Positions 1-7,267 are shown, counted from the stretch's first letter. The stretch is 20,240 nucleotides of DNA from a virus (IMGVR_UViG_3300008050_000433:1-20240), one strand, 5' to 3'. Made by a program: numbers and translations. Notes: generated by a model not told the origin, from the letters alone.

Positions 1-656
1 ACGCCCTCGATGCCAACAGCCTTGGGTCGGTAATCAAGAAGATGTTCTTCTTCGGCTTTTCGGTTAATGCCGGATTGCGCGATGTGATGAACCCCACCTC
101 CACGGAGTCGTGGGCCGCTGCCCCTGTTTCTGGGGACATGAATGACGGCTACGCAACCTTTGCTAACGAGAGCATCACTACATCTCATACCGTATCATCG
201 CTGGGGATAGCCCATAATAACTGCGGGGCTTTTTTCTCTGGCACGAACATGACCCGTCAGACATCGAACTATGTCAATGCTTACACCAGCAGCAGCAGTA
301 ATTTTCAATTAAAGCAGGACACTGGAGAGACAGCATTTCGTTCGGGCTACAGCGCGAACATCAAGTCCACCTCCGAAAAGCAGGACGGAGTATTTGTTGC
401 TACACGGTTAGTCAATGCCGTAGCAATGACACGAATCAAAGCCTCCCGCGCCGTGGAGAATGTAACGGCCACCAAGTCAGGTGGATCAACACCATCATCG
501 ACGATTTCTTTACTAAGTGGCTCCACTGTCGGGAACGCATCTTCGGTTGGCATAACTTCGGGGCTATCTGCGGCTAATGCAGAAACACTGGCGGGGCTTA
601 TTTATGATGTTTGTGTCGGGATTGGCCACACAGACTTAACCACACAGGATTCATAA
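1..656 (+). CDS. C-terminal part of a lectin-like (LamG/ConA-like) phage tail protein, left-truncated
   Basis: The reading frame is open to the left edge (first full codon at base 3), so the true start lies outside; the ATG at 42 is internal. About 218 residues are visible. Many phage tail or fibre proteins end in a concanavalin A-like jelly-roll followed by a segment like 'GGTPSS...aGLs..EA..L'. Here that pattern appears as KSGGSTPSSTISLLSGSTVG and then GLSAANAETLAGLIYDVCVG. I infer an exposed tail or fibre component that may bind host-surface glycans. The protein is rich in Ser, Thr, Asn and Gly, with no enzyme motif. It ends in TAATG, sharing one base with the next start, so the two are translationally coupled. 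The family assignment rests on remembered pattern similarity only. Confidence 0.6.
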   Translation, partial: ALDANSLGSVIKKMFFFGFSVNAGLRDVMNPTSTESWAAAPVSGDMNDGYATFANESITTSHTVSSLGIAHNNCGAFFSGTNMTRQTSNYVNAYTSSSSNFQLKQDTGETAFRSGYSANIKSTSEKQDGVFVATRLVNAVAMTRIKASRAVENVTATKSGGSTPSSTISLLSGSTVGNASSVGITSGLSAANAETLAGLIYDVCVGIGHTDLTTQDS

Positions 657-1141
657 TGAAGGGGTTCACTATTTATGTAGACAGCATTGATGTCCCTTTG
701 GTCACTGTCGATGGCGACGAAGTATTCCTTGGGGGCAGTCTAATTTCAGATGGCCCAATTACAGTTCTTCCCGTCGCCGCGATAAGCGGATACCAAGAAG
801 ACACGCCCAGCGGGGCTTTGGCGGCGTATGTGCCGAGTGAGATTGCCGATCTCGCTGAAGCGAGCAGCCACCCTGTCATTAGATTTTCTGATATTTACTT
901 ACGGTTTCCCACCCTCACTGGTCTGGTAGTCGGACAGCTATCCGTTACAAAAACAGCCTATGAGCAGACGCATGACGTTCTTGATGCTCACACTGGAATA
1001 ATTTACCATTCTTTCTGGGAGTTGGGTAGTGGGCCTGCTCTCACCCTGCAAACATCAGGCGACCCGCCATCGAGTGAACTCGTTGCGTGGGCAGAGCAGT
1101 ATAGCCCCGATTACGCTGGGGCTGTAACGACATTACCCTGA
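656..1141 (+). CDS. 161-aa protein in the tail module; divergent paralogue of the replication-module protein at 11588-12223
   Basis: The start is taken as the ATG at 656, which overlaps the upstream stop as TAATG and has AGGA seven bases before it; an ATG at 611 would overlap the upstream gene by 46 bases. No named domain is recognised. Three collinear blocks match the minus-strand 211-residue protein. PVAAISGYQEDTP pairs with PISVIKGWREDIP. SSHPVIRFSDIYLRF pairs with TSDYPMLEFADITLLF. VGQLSVTKTAYEQTHDVL pairs with LGRINVAKDAYRQTFKRL. My hand count is about 23 identities in 65 aligned positions. A shared Trp follows (SFWEL / RYWDF). The copy here lacks roughly 35 N-terminal residues of the other. 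It is flanked by virion genes, so a virion or assembly role is possible, but function is unknown. Confidence 0.8.
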   Translation: MKGFTIYVDSIDVPLVTVDGDEVFLGGSLISDGPITVLPVAAISGYQEDTPSGALAAYVPSEIADLAEASSHPVIRFSDIYLRFPTLTGLVVGQLSVTKTAYEQTHDVLDAHTGIIYHSFWELGSGPALTLQTSGDPPSSELVAWAEQYSPDYAGAVTTLP

Positions 1142-1165
1142 ACAAAAGCGACGAATAAGTGAACC

Positions 1166-2722
1166 ATGCCTCTCCAACGCAACCAGCCGTCGCCAGAACG
1201 CCAGAGCGTCCTTTCGTTTGTATCACCAAGCGTTGCGGACCTTCTGTTTTACGAGACCGTTGATGCCAAGACCGTTGGGGCTGGGGGCGGTAAAACGGTA
1301 ACATCTATCTCGTCTGCTACGCAGGCGGTTGAGGTTACGGCTGGTGGCACCTATGACGGGGACTACCACGAATCGGGGTTCCTTGTTCAAGTGACTTCTA
1401 CGGCCCACGGTTATGTTGTTGGGGATGTTGTCACTGTTATAAACGCCCCAGACGGCAACAACGGCCTTAACGCAAATGGAACTTTTGAGATAAGGTCCAA
1501 GACAGACAACAATTTTGTTTATTTTGTCCGTGGGTCTGGTTCAACCAGCACATGGGACGCTGCTGATGTTACAGCGGCCAATACCATTGTTTACAAATCC
1601 CACCCACAATACGGGACCGCACACCCTGACACGGAAAAGTTCCCCACCCACAAGCTGTGTTATGTGAAGCAGGCCGACGGCGAAGGGCTATATTTTGAAT
1701 ACTACTATGCCGCTGAACGCCTGCACCAAGACGATTACAACTTTGAATACAGCCAAGCGGACTTGGGTGGGAACAAATATGATACCGTAGTGCGGACCTA
1801 TGTGACCTTGCGGTCTGATTTTGCTGACGCCGACACTGAGTATCCGGCGGGGGGTGCCATGCCTGACCCGCTCAATCAGTTTGCAGACACCCATATTCTG
1901 CTCACACGCCAGCAGAAGCGCATCGGGGATCAGGAATTGGACGGCCTCTTCGTTGTCGAGCAGCGGGTTTACTTTAACCGTCAGGACATCGTTACCCAGA
2001 AGCTGGACTCTGCCACAGACAAGGTTCTGGAGACTAAGATAAAACTTTACTATCGTGGTGAAGCTGGGGCCGACCTTACGGGTTCATCCGCTGCAATAGA
2101 AACTGCCGCAGACGATCCCACCGCGTGGGGTCTGTCTGCTACGGGGGTGAACAAGGAAGTCCAACAACTAAGTCACGACTGGTGGCAGGTTACCGTGCAG
2201 GATGTTATCCCGCAGGGGCTTACTGACCATCTCGGCGGCAAAGTTATCAGGGATTATTACACATATCAGAACTTCACATGGCCTGCTGTGCTAGATGGTC
2301 TGGTTTTTACATCAGTTGCTAGAAAAGACGGCGCTAACAATACTGCGGTGACTGCTCGTATGAAAGAAGGGAAGGGGGGTCACAGCGGCCCGACCAAGAT
2401 GAGGGTCCGGCAAGTATGGAAAAGCACTGTTTTTTCTGAAGGCACCATACCTGAACCCAAGGTTTTCAAGACGACTAGTGGGAGATACACCGGGGCGCTA
2501 TATAGTGTAAGTGTTAGTAATGTGCTGAGTGGGCCAATTACATTGACTGACTTTATTGGCACCGAGCACCCTACATTTAAGATGGGGGATTATGCGTTCC
2601 CCAAGCCTTGGCTTCTGGCATCTGACCCGACGGACTGGCCGAGTAGCTTTGTCGGGTCTGCCGCCCAGAAGCCTTTTCGGGGCGGCTATTTGCTGGAAAT
2701 CATAGACGTTTACGCACCTTAA
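1166..2722 (+). CDS. Large virion (tail/baseplate-type) protein, 518 aa
   Basis: This is a long beta-rich, Gly/Thr/Asp-rich protein with no signal peptide, membrane segment or catalytic motif, typical of structural tail or baseplate proteins. Residues about 45-140 read as a beta-rich domain with alternating hydrophobics (FLVQVTSTAHGYVVGDVVTV); the 'T.HG...GD.V.V' pattern is common in beta-structured phage tail proteins. A region around 160-200 (PDTEKFPTHKLCYV, then YYYAAERLHQDDYNF) resembles conserved proteins of uncultured marine phages that I recall only as unnamed structural families. The gene lies 24 bases after its upstream neighbour and ends in TAATG with the next gene. No strong Shine-Dalgarno precedes the ATG. 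The structural role is inferred from size, composition and neighbours. Confidence 0.75.
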   Translation: MPLQRNQPSPERQSVLSFVSPSVADLLFYETVDAKTVGAGGGKTVTSISSATQAVEVTAGGTYDGDYHESGFLVQVTSTAHGYVVGDVVTVINAPDGNNGLNANGTFEIRSKTDNNFVYFVRGSGSTSTWDAADVTAANTIVYKSHPQYGTAHPDTEKFPTHKLCYVKQADGEGLYFEYYYAAERLHQDDYNFEYSQADLGGNKYDTVVRTYVTLRSDFADADTEYPAGGAMPDPLNQFADTHILLTRQQKRIGDQELDGLFVVEQRVYFNRQDIVTQKLDSATDKVLETKIKLYYRGEAGADLTGSSAAIETAADDPTAWGLSATGVNKEVQQLSHDWWQVTVQDVIPQGLTDHLGGKVIRDYYTYQNFTWPAVLDGLVFTSVARKDGANNTAVTARMKEGKGGHSGPTKMRVRQVWKSTVFSEGTIPEPKVFKTTSGRYTGALYSVSVSNVLSGPITLTDFIGTEHPTFKMGDYAFPKPWLLASDPTDWPSSFVGSAAQKPFRGGYLLEIIDVYAP

Positions 2723-3534
2723 TGGCACAGGATTTTAACCCCGACCTCAGTGTTTCTTTTGACGCGCTGCAAAGGCCGATGCCCACGCCGGAGCAACCTT
2801 CCGGCTCCATTATCGGCAGTGCCGATGCTAACTCCCACCGCCCTGAAGAGGATGAACTTCGGCACCGCCCCCATGCGTTTGCGCTGATGCACGGCTCGGA
2901 CGGGGCCAAGGTTGCTTACGGGCAGTTGCTTTGGAGGATTGATGAGCTTAACCTTTTTTATACCCTCTCCGCTCCAGACACCTTATTAACAGAGGATATT
3001 GATACATGGCCTACGGGAACATATGAGGTTACGGGCAGCGGCCCCGCAACTATCGAGATCCCCGCTCGTGGAGGCCCAGTCCCCATCACTAACTTAGCCC
3101 ATACGCACGGTCAATCGGGACAAGCAGCCGTAGGCGGTCTAAATGTAAAAGTCCCTACAATAAACACGGAAGACGGGGCGGTAATGTCTTCGGGGATTAA
3201 CTTTAACGACAACGACACAAAATACCACCAACTGGACGGGTATGGTGACGTTTACCTTTACTGGAAAGTTGACCTTGACGATGACGATAACGATAAGGTC
3301 ACCAAGTGTTGGGTGACGGTAGACGGGGGGACGGCTCAGTCAGACATACCTGCTGTAGATAATTCTTTCACCGCACTTGACAGACAGAACACTGGAAACG
3401 GCACTATTGAAGTAGGAACATACCGTGTAAAGTTAGGGTCTGTGAACGAAGATGAACAAGTGACCCAAGACATATCTAGTGACGTTTATTGGTCGATCTT
3501 CCTCTTGATGAGGGTAGCCGATGAGGGAAGCTAA
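2722..3534 (+). CDS. Putative virion/tail protein, 270 aa
   Basis: The ATG shares one base with the upstream stop (TAATG), so the pair is probably co-translated. The protein is acidic, with an Asp-rich stretch (DLDDDDNDKVTKCWVTVDGG, near residues 183-202) and otherwise mixed beta and loop content. The N-terminal third is rich in Pro, His and Ser (PTPEQPSGSIIGSADANSHR). No enzyme motif, membrane helix or coiled coil is seen. The Asp-rich loop could bind cations, as in some tail fibres and baseplate proteins, but that is a guess. The assignment as a tail component comes from the 518-residue structural gene before it and the neck/tail-tube candidate after it. It overlaps the next gene by 14 bases. 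Confidence 0.65.
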   Translation: MAQDFNPDLSVSFDALQRPMPTPEQPSGSIIGSADANSHRPEEDELRHRPHAFALMHGSDGAKVAYGQLLWRIDELNLFYTLSAPDTLLTEDIDTWPTGTYEVTGSGPATIEIPARGGPVPITNLAHTHGQSGQAAVGGLNVKVPTINTEDGAVMSSGINFNDNDTKYHQLDGYGDVYLYWKVDLDDDDNDKVTKCWVTVDGGTAQSDIPAVDNSFTALDRQNTGNGTIEVGTYRVKLGSVNEDEQVTQDISSDVYWSIFLLMRVADEGS

Positions 3535-3928
3535 GTGCGCTTGTTCTTGTTTTGAAGGGGGCAGTTTTACTAAATACTCTTTCCCCCCTAGTGGGTTCAA
3601 GCCCGAGCTATTTTTAATAAGCCCTAAAGATTTTCTGGGCCTCGCCACGTTTTTGGCTAAAGAAGAACGCACTACCGCGAGAGTTATTTTTAACAGGGGG
3701 GTTCCTTTTTTCAATCTTCCTCATCTGACGCTACAAGACGGCAGGGTCACAGAACACGCGGGAAGGCACAGGGCTACGGTCTTGCTGGATAATGGTTACA
3801 CAACTATGCCTGTCAGGATTTATTCGGTTAAAGACAAAGATTTTCCTGACTACATAAAAGCACAGGAAACCGCAAAAGACCCTGACTTCACGATCCCCCT
3901 GCCCACTGGCCTGACCCTTGACCCTTGA
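3521..3928 (+). CDS. ParB/sulfiredoxin-like fold small protein with GRHR motif
   Basis: 135 residues. The core reads DGRVTEHAGRHRATVLLDNG followed by TTMPVRI (about residues 73-100). This matches the ParB/Srx-type core 'DG.i..GrHRa.al...G...vpv.i', in which the G-R-H-R segment binds nucleotide or phosphate. Here it is H79-A-G81-R82-H83-R84. The N terminus is unusual, with three cysteines in CACSC (residues 6-10). The start at 3521 overlaps the previous gene by 14 bases and has GAGGG six bases upstream, one of the better ribosome sites in the window. Phage proteins with this core have been linked to DNA nicking, CTP use or modification, but none can be assigned here. A DNA-related gene inside a tail module is odd; it may be a late inserted accessory gene. 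Confidence 0.7.
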   Translation: MREAKCACSCFEGGSFTKYSFPPSGFKPELFLISPKDFLGLATFLAKEERTTARVIFNRGVPFFNLPHLTLQDGRVTEHAGRHRATVLLDNGYTTMPVRIYSVKDKDFPDYIKAQETAKDPDFTIPLPTGLTLDP

Positions 3929-3951
3929 CCCCCCATCTGCTACTTTGAACC

Positions 3952-4971
3952 ATGGCCACATTGACCGTTCAAGGCGTCGAGGATGCCCTGCTAGACGTAT
4001 GCGGGTCCAAGGGTGCTAACTCCGCCCAGTTCCTGAAAGAACTGAATCTGGCCCTCCCACGCCTCTACAATATGGGCATGTGGCGCGACCTCGTCTTTGA
4101 GGATGTTGTCACCACCACGGCCAGCACGTTCACTATCCCCGACGATGCTGAGTCAATTATTTCGGCTCTTGTAGACACGGACGGGAGCACTACTGATTAT
4201 TCTTACCCTCGCGCAGTCCGCAGCCAATTCCACGACTACCGACTGGCTGGGCGGGACGACACGGCTGGGGAGAACACCATGGCTGCTTTCGGGATCGTGG
4301 ACGACGGCTACTCAGCAACGGTCGAGGAGCCTGTGGATGGGAAGACCTATTCCTTGACCTTGAGCCCAGTCAGCCCCGCGGCACACCTCCCCGCATCTGG
4401 GACCGTTCATGTTACCTTTTCGGATGGGACAAACACCTCCGACCCCACTTCGCCCCATTCTGGTTCTGTGGGGGGTAAGTTTACTTGTGGGAGTGAGGCT
4501 AGTCTTATAACGCACCCGCATAATGTCGATATAACCAGCATCAGTGAGATAAGGGTGGGGACGGCTAACTTAACAGACCCCGTTAAGTTAACTTGGGAAG
4601 AGACAGGATCTTCGACTTCTCTGGTCGCCGCCAATGATCTGCAAGAAGCCAACCAAGTCACCCGTTACCGCCGCTACCGGATCGACAACAGGGATTCCAA
4701 GACCATGTCGCTGCGGCTGCTCCTCAAGCGGAAGTTCAAAACGCTGATCGACAGCACGGACGTTGTCTACATCTCCAGCCTCAACGCAATCAAACACGCG
4801 CTCCTTGGCTCCATTGCCGAAGAGAACGCAGACGTTGAGCGGTCCAATTACCACTGGTCCGTGTGCCGCGCCTTGCTCGACGAGCAACTGGACGCACACC
4901 GTGGCGCGGCCAAGCCCGCCATTAGATTTGATCCCTCTGGTGTGGGAGCCTACACCAGTAACATAATGTAA
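3952..4971 (+). CDS. Putative neck / tail-tube (gp11-like) virion protein, 339 aa
   Basis: The N-terminal ~75 residues form a helical bundle with LKELNLALPRLYNMGMWRDL, a pattern common in adaptor and tail tubular protein A (gp11-like) families, where 'L..aq.rL...G.W.d' is followed by a beta strand 'lp.d.e.i..v'. The middle (about 110-215) looks like an inserted beta domain with Ig-like composition (SGTVHVTFSDGTNTSDPTSP). The C terminus returns to the core fold: YRRYRI, then LLLKRKF, IDSTDVVYISSLNAIKHALL and a helical end with DEQLDAHRGA. I infer a connector or tail-tube subunit located between head and tail. The inserted domain would then be a surface decoration. The lysis genes follow directly. 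No Shine-Dalgarno is evident. The match is by pattern memory, not alignment. Confidence 0.6.
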   Translation: MATLTVQGVEDALLDVCGSKGANSAQFLKELNLALPRLYNMGMWRDLVFEDVVTTTASTFTIPDDAESIISALVDTDGSTTDYSYPRAVRSQFHDYRLAGRDDTAGENTMAAFGIVDDGYSATVEEPVDGKTYSLTLSPVSPAAHLPASGTVHVTFSDGTNTSDPTSPHSGSVGGKFTCGSEASLITHPHNVDITSISEIRVGTANLTDPVKLTWEETGSSTSLVAANDLQEANQVTRYRRYRIDNRDSKTMSLRLLLKRKFKTLIDSTDVVYISSLNAIKHALLGSIAEENADVERSNYHWSVCRALLDEQLDAHRGAAKPAIRFDPSGVGAYTSNIM

Positions 4972-4979
4972 CCCCTACC

Positions 4980-5159
4980 ATGATCCAATACATCACCGAG
5001 AACAAAGAGGAGCTTCTGCAAATCGTTGCCAGCGTCATCGCTGTGGCCTCCCTCATCGCCACCATGACTCCAAACGAGTCCGACAATAAATGGGTAAACC
5101 GCATTTCTTCCGTCGTATCGTGGCTCGCCCTCAACGTGGGCAAGGCTAAGAGCAAGTGA
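4980..5159 (+). CDS. Small membrane protein, holin candidate (59 aa)
   Basis: A short gene of 59 residues begins with ATG at 4980, eight bases after the previous stop, and ends with TGA at 5157-5159. The charged N terminus (ITENKEELLQ) is followed by a hydrophobic helix, IVASVIAVASLIATM (about 15-29), then a polar loop with PNESDNK and a second, weaker hydrophobic stretch ISSVVSWLALNV (about 42-53), and a basic tail GKAKSK. Proteins with the arrangement 'TM - TP...D - amphipathic helix - LNVGkAK' are common in tailed phages next to lysis genes and are usually unnamed. Position directly ahead of a spanin-like pair and an endolysin supports a holin or membrane accessory role in lysis. Its TGA is inside the next gene's GTG start (GTGA). 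Confidence 0.65.
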   Translation: MIQYITENKEELLQIVASVIAVASLIATMTPNESDNKWVNRISSVVSWLALNVGKAKSK

Positions 5160-5374
5160 AGACGTTCTTCCGTCTTTTAACTGCGGCACTCAATGCCTAC
5201 ATCGAACATGTCCGACTGCAACGAGACCGACATCTCGACGCTTTGGAAGATCGCCTTGATGGCCTTGCTTCCATTGGTGACGCTCATAGCAAGTTGCTCA
5301 TCGAGCGGGTCGCTAAACGCATCGAGCGCGAACGCAAGCGCCTTATACGATCCACCGACAGTAACTCTGATTGA
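5156..5374 (+). CDS. Coiled-coil lysis-region protein, inner-membrane spanin (Rz-like) candidate
   Basis: GTG at 5156 overlaps the upstream TGA by three bases. The 72-residue protein starts with a moderately hydrophobic, possibly amphipathic helix (FFRLLTAALNAYIEH). It continues as one long, highly charged helix, including LDALEDRLDGL and LLIERVAKRIERERKRLI, with heptad-like spacing. This organisation, plus a lipoprotein gene overlapping in another frame, is that of an i-spanin (Rz). The weak point is that the N-terminal segment is short and contains His and Glu just after it, so a true transmembrane anchor is uncertain. The alternative is one of the common unnamed coiled-coil proteins found beside phage holins. 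Most of the gene overlaps the downstream lipoprotein frame. Confidence 0.6.
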   Translation: MKTFFRLLTAALNAYIEHVRLQRDRHLDALEDRLDGLASIGDAHSKLLIERVAKRIERERKRLIRSTDSNSD

Positions 5375-5480
5375 CGGGCAGTCCTACCAGTTCAAAGAGG
5401 GCGTCCTTGTTGGGCGGAAAGATCATAAATTCCACAGCGACTACAGCTATCGCCGTGCCGTAATCATTGGAGAGAAATGA
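5208..5480 (+). CDS. Small lipoprotein, outer-membrane spanin (Rz1-like) candidate, overlapping gene
   Basis: This frame overlaps the preceding coiled-coil gene for about 170 bases in a different register. It encodes a hydrophobic segment KIALMALLPLVTLIASC whose end (I-A-S-C) fits a lipobox, so signal peptidase II would cut before Cys. The mature part is about 60 residues, starting CSSSGSLNASSAN and ending FHSDYSYRRAVIIGEK. Three starts are possible: 5193, 5208 and 5259. The 5259 ATG has the best ribosome site (GGAAG nine bases upstream) but leaves a signal sequence with no positive charge; 5208 keeps Lys14 ahead of the hydrophobic core, so I prefer it. The role, as an outer-membrane lysis protein in a Gram-negative host, is inferred from the lipobox, overlap and position. 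Confidence 0.65.
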   Translation: MSDCNETDISTLWKIALMALLPLVTLIASCSSSGSLNASSANASALYDPPTVTLIDGQSYQFKEGVLVGRKDHKFHSDYSYRRAVIIGEK

Positions 5481-5482
5481 TA

Positions 5483-5653
5483 ATGAACCCCCGCATCATC
5501 GACTCCTTGATAGGAATGGCCGCACCCACCATCGGGCTTATCACGAGTATGCAGGAACAGTTTGAATACTGGCTGCGAGTTGGCTCCTTAGTCGTTGGCA
5601 TCACGGTCGGCCTTGCCTCCTTGTATCGGCTGCTCTCTAAATACAAGAAATGA
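5483..5653 (+). CDS. Holin-like small membrane protein (56 aa)
   Basis: Start at ATG 5483 is chosen over ATG 5477 because GGAGAG (5469-5474) lies eight bases upstream of it, the clearest Shine-Dalgarno in the region. The 56-residue protein has two hydrophobic stretches: IIDSLIGMAAPTIGLIT (about 5-21) and VGSLVVGITVGLASLYRLL (about 33-51). They are separated by a short polar linker with QEQFEYW, and the tail KYKK is positive. Two short transmembrane helices, tiny size and a basic end are characteristic of phage holins, which permeabilise the inner membrane to release the endolysin. Its last codon overlaps the amidase start (ATGA at 5650-5653), which ties it directly to the endolysin. This is the best holin candidate of the two small membrane proteins here. 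Confidence 0.7.
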   Translation: MNPRIIDSLIGMAAPTIGLITSMQEQFEYWLRVGSLVVGITVGLASLYRLLSKYKK

Positions 5654-6225
5654 AAATCGGGTTAGCATGTGGCCACTCACGCCTTGGCGATCAGGGGGCA
5701 TACACTACAGGCGATTACGTCCTGTCTGAATGGGATTTCAACCGCGACATGGTCCGCCGGATTGGGCATGTGTTGAGCAACAACCACGGGTGGGCCAGTG
5801 GGGGCGATTACGTTATCTACGACCACTATCCCGCCCGAAGCTACACCGGAGCAATTAACTATCTGGCTCGCAAGCTCAAAGAAGACAACGTCGGGGCCGT
5901 CATAGAGCTACATTTCAATTCCGCCAGTCCATCTGCCAAGGGCCACGAGTGGCTTTACTGGCATACCAGTAGCGGAGGGAAGCGGCTGGCCGAAACCCTG
6001 CGTGATGAGATGGAAGAAGCCTACCCAGACATGAAGTCTCGGGGCGCTAAACCACGCGGCCCGAAACAACGCGGCAGTTATCTGCTCCGCAAAGTCCCGC
6101 CCTACGCCGTTATCGCGGAACCTTTTTTTGGGAGTAACGTGCGTGAGTGGGAGATGATTAACGACAGTCGAGACAAGCTGGCCGGAGTCTACGCCCGCGC
6201 CGCCATCAGGTTTGCAGAAGGATGA
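5650..6225 (+). CDS. Endolysin: N-acetylmuramoyl-L-alanine amidase (Amidase_3 family)
   Basis: 191 residues, close to the usual size of a single catalytic Amidase_3 domain, with no wall-binding domain or signal peptide. The zinc site and catalytic residues are visible in order. They are His9 in ACGHS, Glu27 in LSEWDFNR, His88 in IELHFNSA and the general base Glu157 in VIAEPFFGSN. The enzyme cuts the bond between N-acetylmuramic acid and L-alanine of peptidoglycan in the periplasm. Lacking a signal peptide, it would rely on the adjacent holin. The start overlaps the holin stop, and the end overlaps the next start (ATGA at 6222-6225). A basic, Gly/Pro-containing insert near 129-142 (KSRGAKPRGPKQRG) may touch the wall or membrane. 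Confidence 0.92.
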   Translation: MKIGLACGHSRLGDQGAYTTGDYVLSEWDFNRDMVRRIGHVLSNNHGWASGGDYVIYDHYPARSYTGAINYLARKLKEDNVGAVIELHFNSASPSAKGHEWLYWHTSSGGKRLAETLRDEMEEAYPDMKSRGAKPRGPKQRGSYLLRKVPPYAVIAEPFFGSNVREWEMINDSRDKLAGVYARAAIRFAEG

Positions 6226-6527
6226 GCATCCCCAAGAGCATAACTATCGGTGGGGTTCGGGTCCGAATCCGGCTGGGGGATCTAGGGGACGACGACTGTT
6301 ATGGAATGTATTCCCACAGGCGAAAGCTCATCACCATCGACAAGACACTCAAAGGAAAAGAACTCCACGACACCGTCCGACACGAGATGCTCCACGCCAG
6401 TCTCGCCATCTCCGGCCTCAGTTATTCCGAATCTTACGAGGAAGAGAGCATCGTGAGGTGCATGGACGAAATCTATTTTCCAGCGTGGGAAAGATTCACA
6501 AAACGATTCCAACAAAATAATGCCTAA
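6222..6527 (+). CDS. Mini zincin-type metallopeptidase-like protein (HEMLH)
   Basis: 101 residues, start coupled to the amidase stop (ATGA). The zinc-binding signature HExxH is present as H54-E55-M-L-H58 in TVRHEMLHASLAISG, preceded by a beta strand KLITIDKTL. A cluster of glutamates (SYEEES, about 71-76) could supply the third ligand. Small zincin-like proteins of this layout are frequent in tailed phages and are annotated as putative metallopeptidases; they resemble SprT/ImmA-like minimal domains. The substrate is unknown. Location behind the endolysin could suggest a role in lysis or host takeover but does not prove it. A competing overlapping frame starting at 6212 has no recognisable features and is treated as a shadow. 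Confidence 0.8.
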   Translation: MSIPKSITIGGVRVRIRLGDLGDDDCYGMYSHRRKLITIDKTLKGKELHDTVRHEMLHASLAISGLSYSESYEEESIVRCMDEIYFPAWERFTKRFQQNNA

Positions 6528-6726
6528 GAGGACAAAGAATACTTTCAAGCCGCATCTGATGTATCACCCTAAGACGGGCAAGACATCTCGTGCAAACACC
6601 TACGCCCAGCACATCGCGCTTGGGAAGAAGGGATACGTCCACTCATCTTCCAAAAAGAAGAAGTCGTCCCGTGTCCGCGACTCTTTTCCTGAAGCTGTCG
6701 AGAAGAGGTTGAAGGGCGGCTACTGA
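6520..6726 (+). CDS. Very basic 68-aa hypothetical protein
   Basis: The gene overlaps the previous one by eight bases and is followed four bases later by the next start. The product is strongly basic, with a polylysine run (SSSKKKKSSRVRDS, about 43-56) and a Lys/Arg/Thr-rich N terminus (MPKRTKNTFKPHLMYHPKTG). No known fold is recognised and no membrane segment is seen. The charge suggests nucleic-acid or membrane contact, for example a virion-packaged or DNA-binding protein, but this is only inference. Alternative identities cannot be separated from the sequence. Confidence 0.65.
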   Translation: MPKRTKNTFKPHLMYHPKTGKTSRANTYAQHIALGKKGYVHSSSKKKKSSRVRDSFPEAVEKRLKGGY

Positions 6727-6730
6727 GGTT

Positions 6731-7267
6731 GTGAAAAAGAAACTGCCTCGCCAGTTCTCAAAAGAGGGCAGGGGCAAGCTCATAAAGTTCAAACCGAACT
6801 CCGAGAACGTAAAGCAGGCTTTCGAGCGAAGTCAGAACCTTGGGGTGCTCCCGAACTCATTCACCCGTGGTGCGGGGCGCATGACGGGCTTCCTTGGTGA
6901 GATCGCATTTGAGCTTCTTTTCCCCGACTCCAAATACGTTGGCAACTACAGCCGCACCCATGACTACTTAATGGGGAATAGAAAAATTGACGTAAAGTCC
7001 AAGACATGCCGCGATACGCCCAAGCCCCATTTCACGGCCTCTGTAGTCTGTCCTGAAAGTAAACCCCTCAAGGCCAGCCACTACTTTTTTGTTCGTGTCC
7101 GCAAGGATCTGACACGGGCGTGGATGCTGGGCTGGATCACCAAGAACCGCCTGATGGAACAGGGCGAGTTCAAACGTAAGGGCGAGGAAGACGACTACGG
7201 GTTCACCTACAAGGTGTCGGGGTGGCACATTCCGATCTCCAGCTTACGGTCCCCGTCGTCACTATGA
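6731..7267 (+). CDS. PD-(D/E)XK nuclease-like protein, 178 aa
   Basis: GTG start at 6731, four bases after the upstream stop, with GAGG close ahead. The central part has the order expected of a PD-(D/E)XK core: a helix with Glu57 in GFLGEIAFELLF, then Asp78 in THDYLMGN, then D87-V-K89 in KIDVKSKTC. A strand follows, HYFFVRV. Phage proteins with 'GE.aF....P...DyD...g..iDVKt' are typical restriction-endonuclease-like nucleases, sometimes used in recombination, genome degradation or defence. No target-recognition domain is evident, and the first 45 residues are basic. It is the last gene of the rightward block and runs six bases into the end of the convergent primase-helicase gene. Activity is inferred from motifs only. 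Confidence 0.7.
   Translation: MKKKLPRQFSKEGRGKLIKFKPNSENVKQAFERSQNLGVLPNSFTRGAGRMTGFLGEIAFELLFPDSKYVGNYSRTHDYLMGNRKIDVKSKTCRDTPKPHFTASVVCPESKPLKASHYFFVRVRKDLTRAWMLGWITKNRLMEQGEFKRKGEEDDYGFTYKVSGWHIPISSLRSPSSL

Noticed and set aside
6212-6520. 102-residue frame overlapping the HEMLH gene
   Set aside because: Arg/His/Gln-rich translation without structure; the alternative frame has the zinc motif and an ATGA-coupled start.
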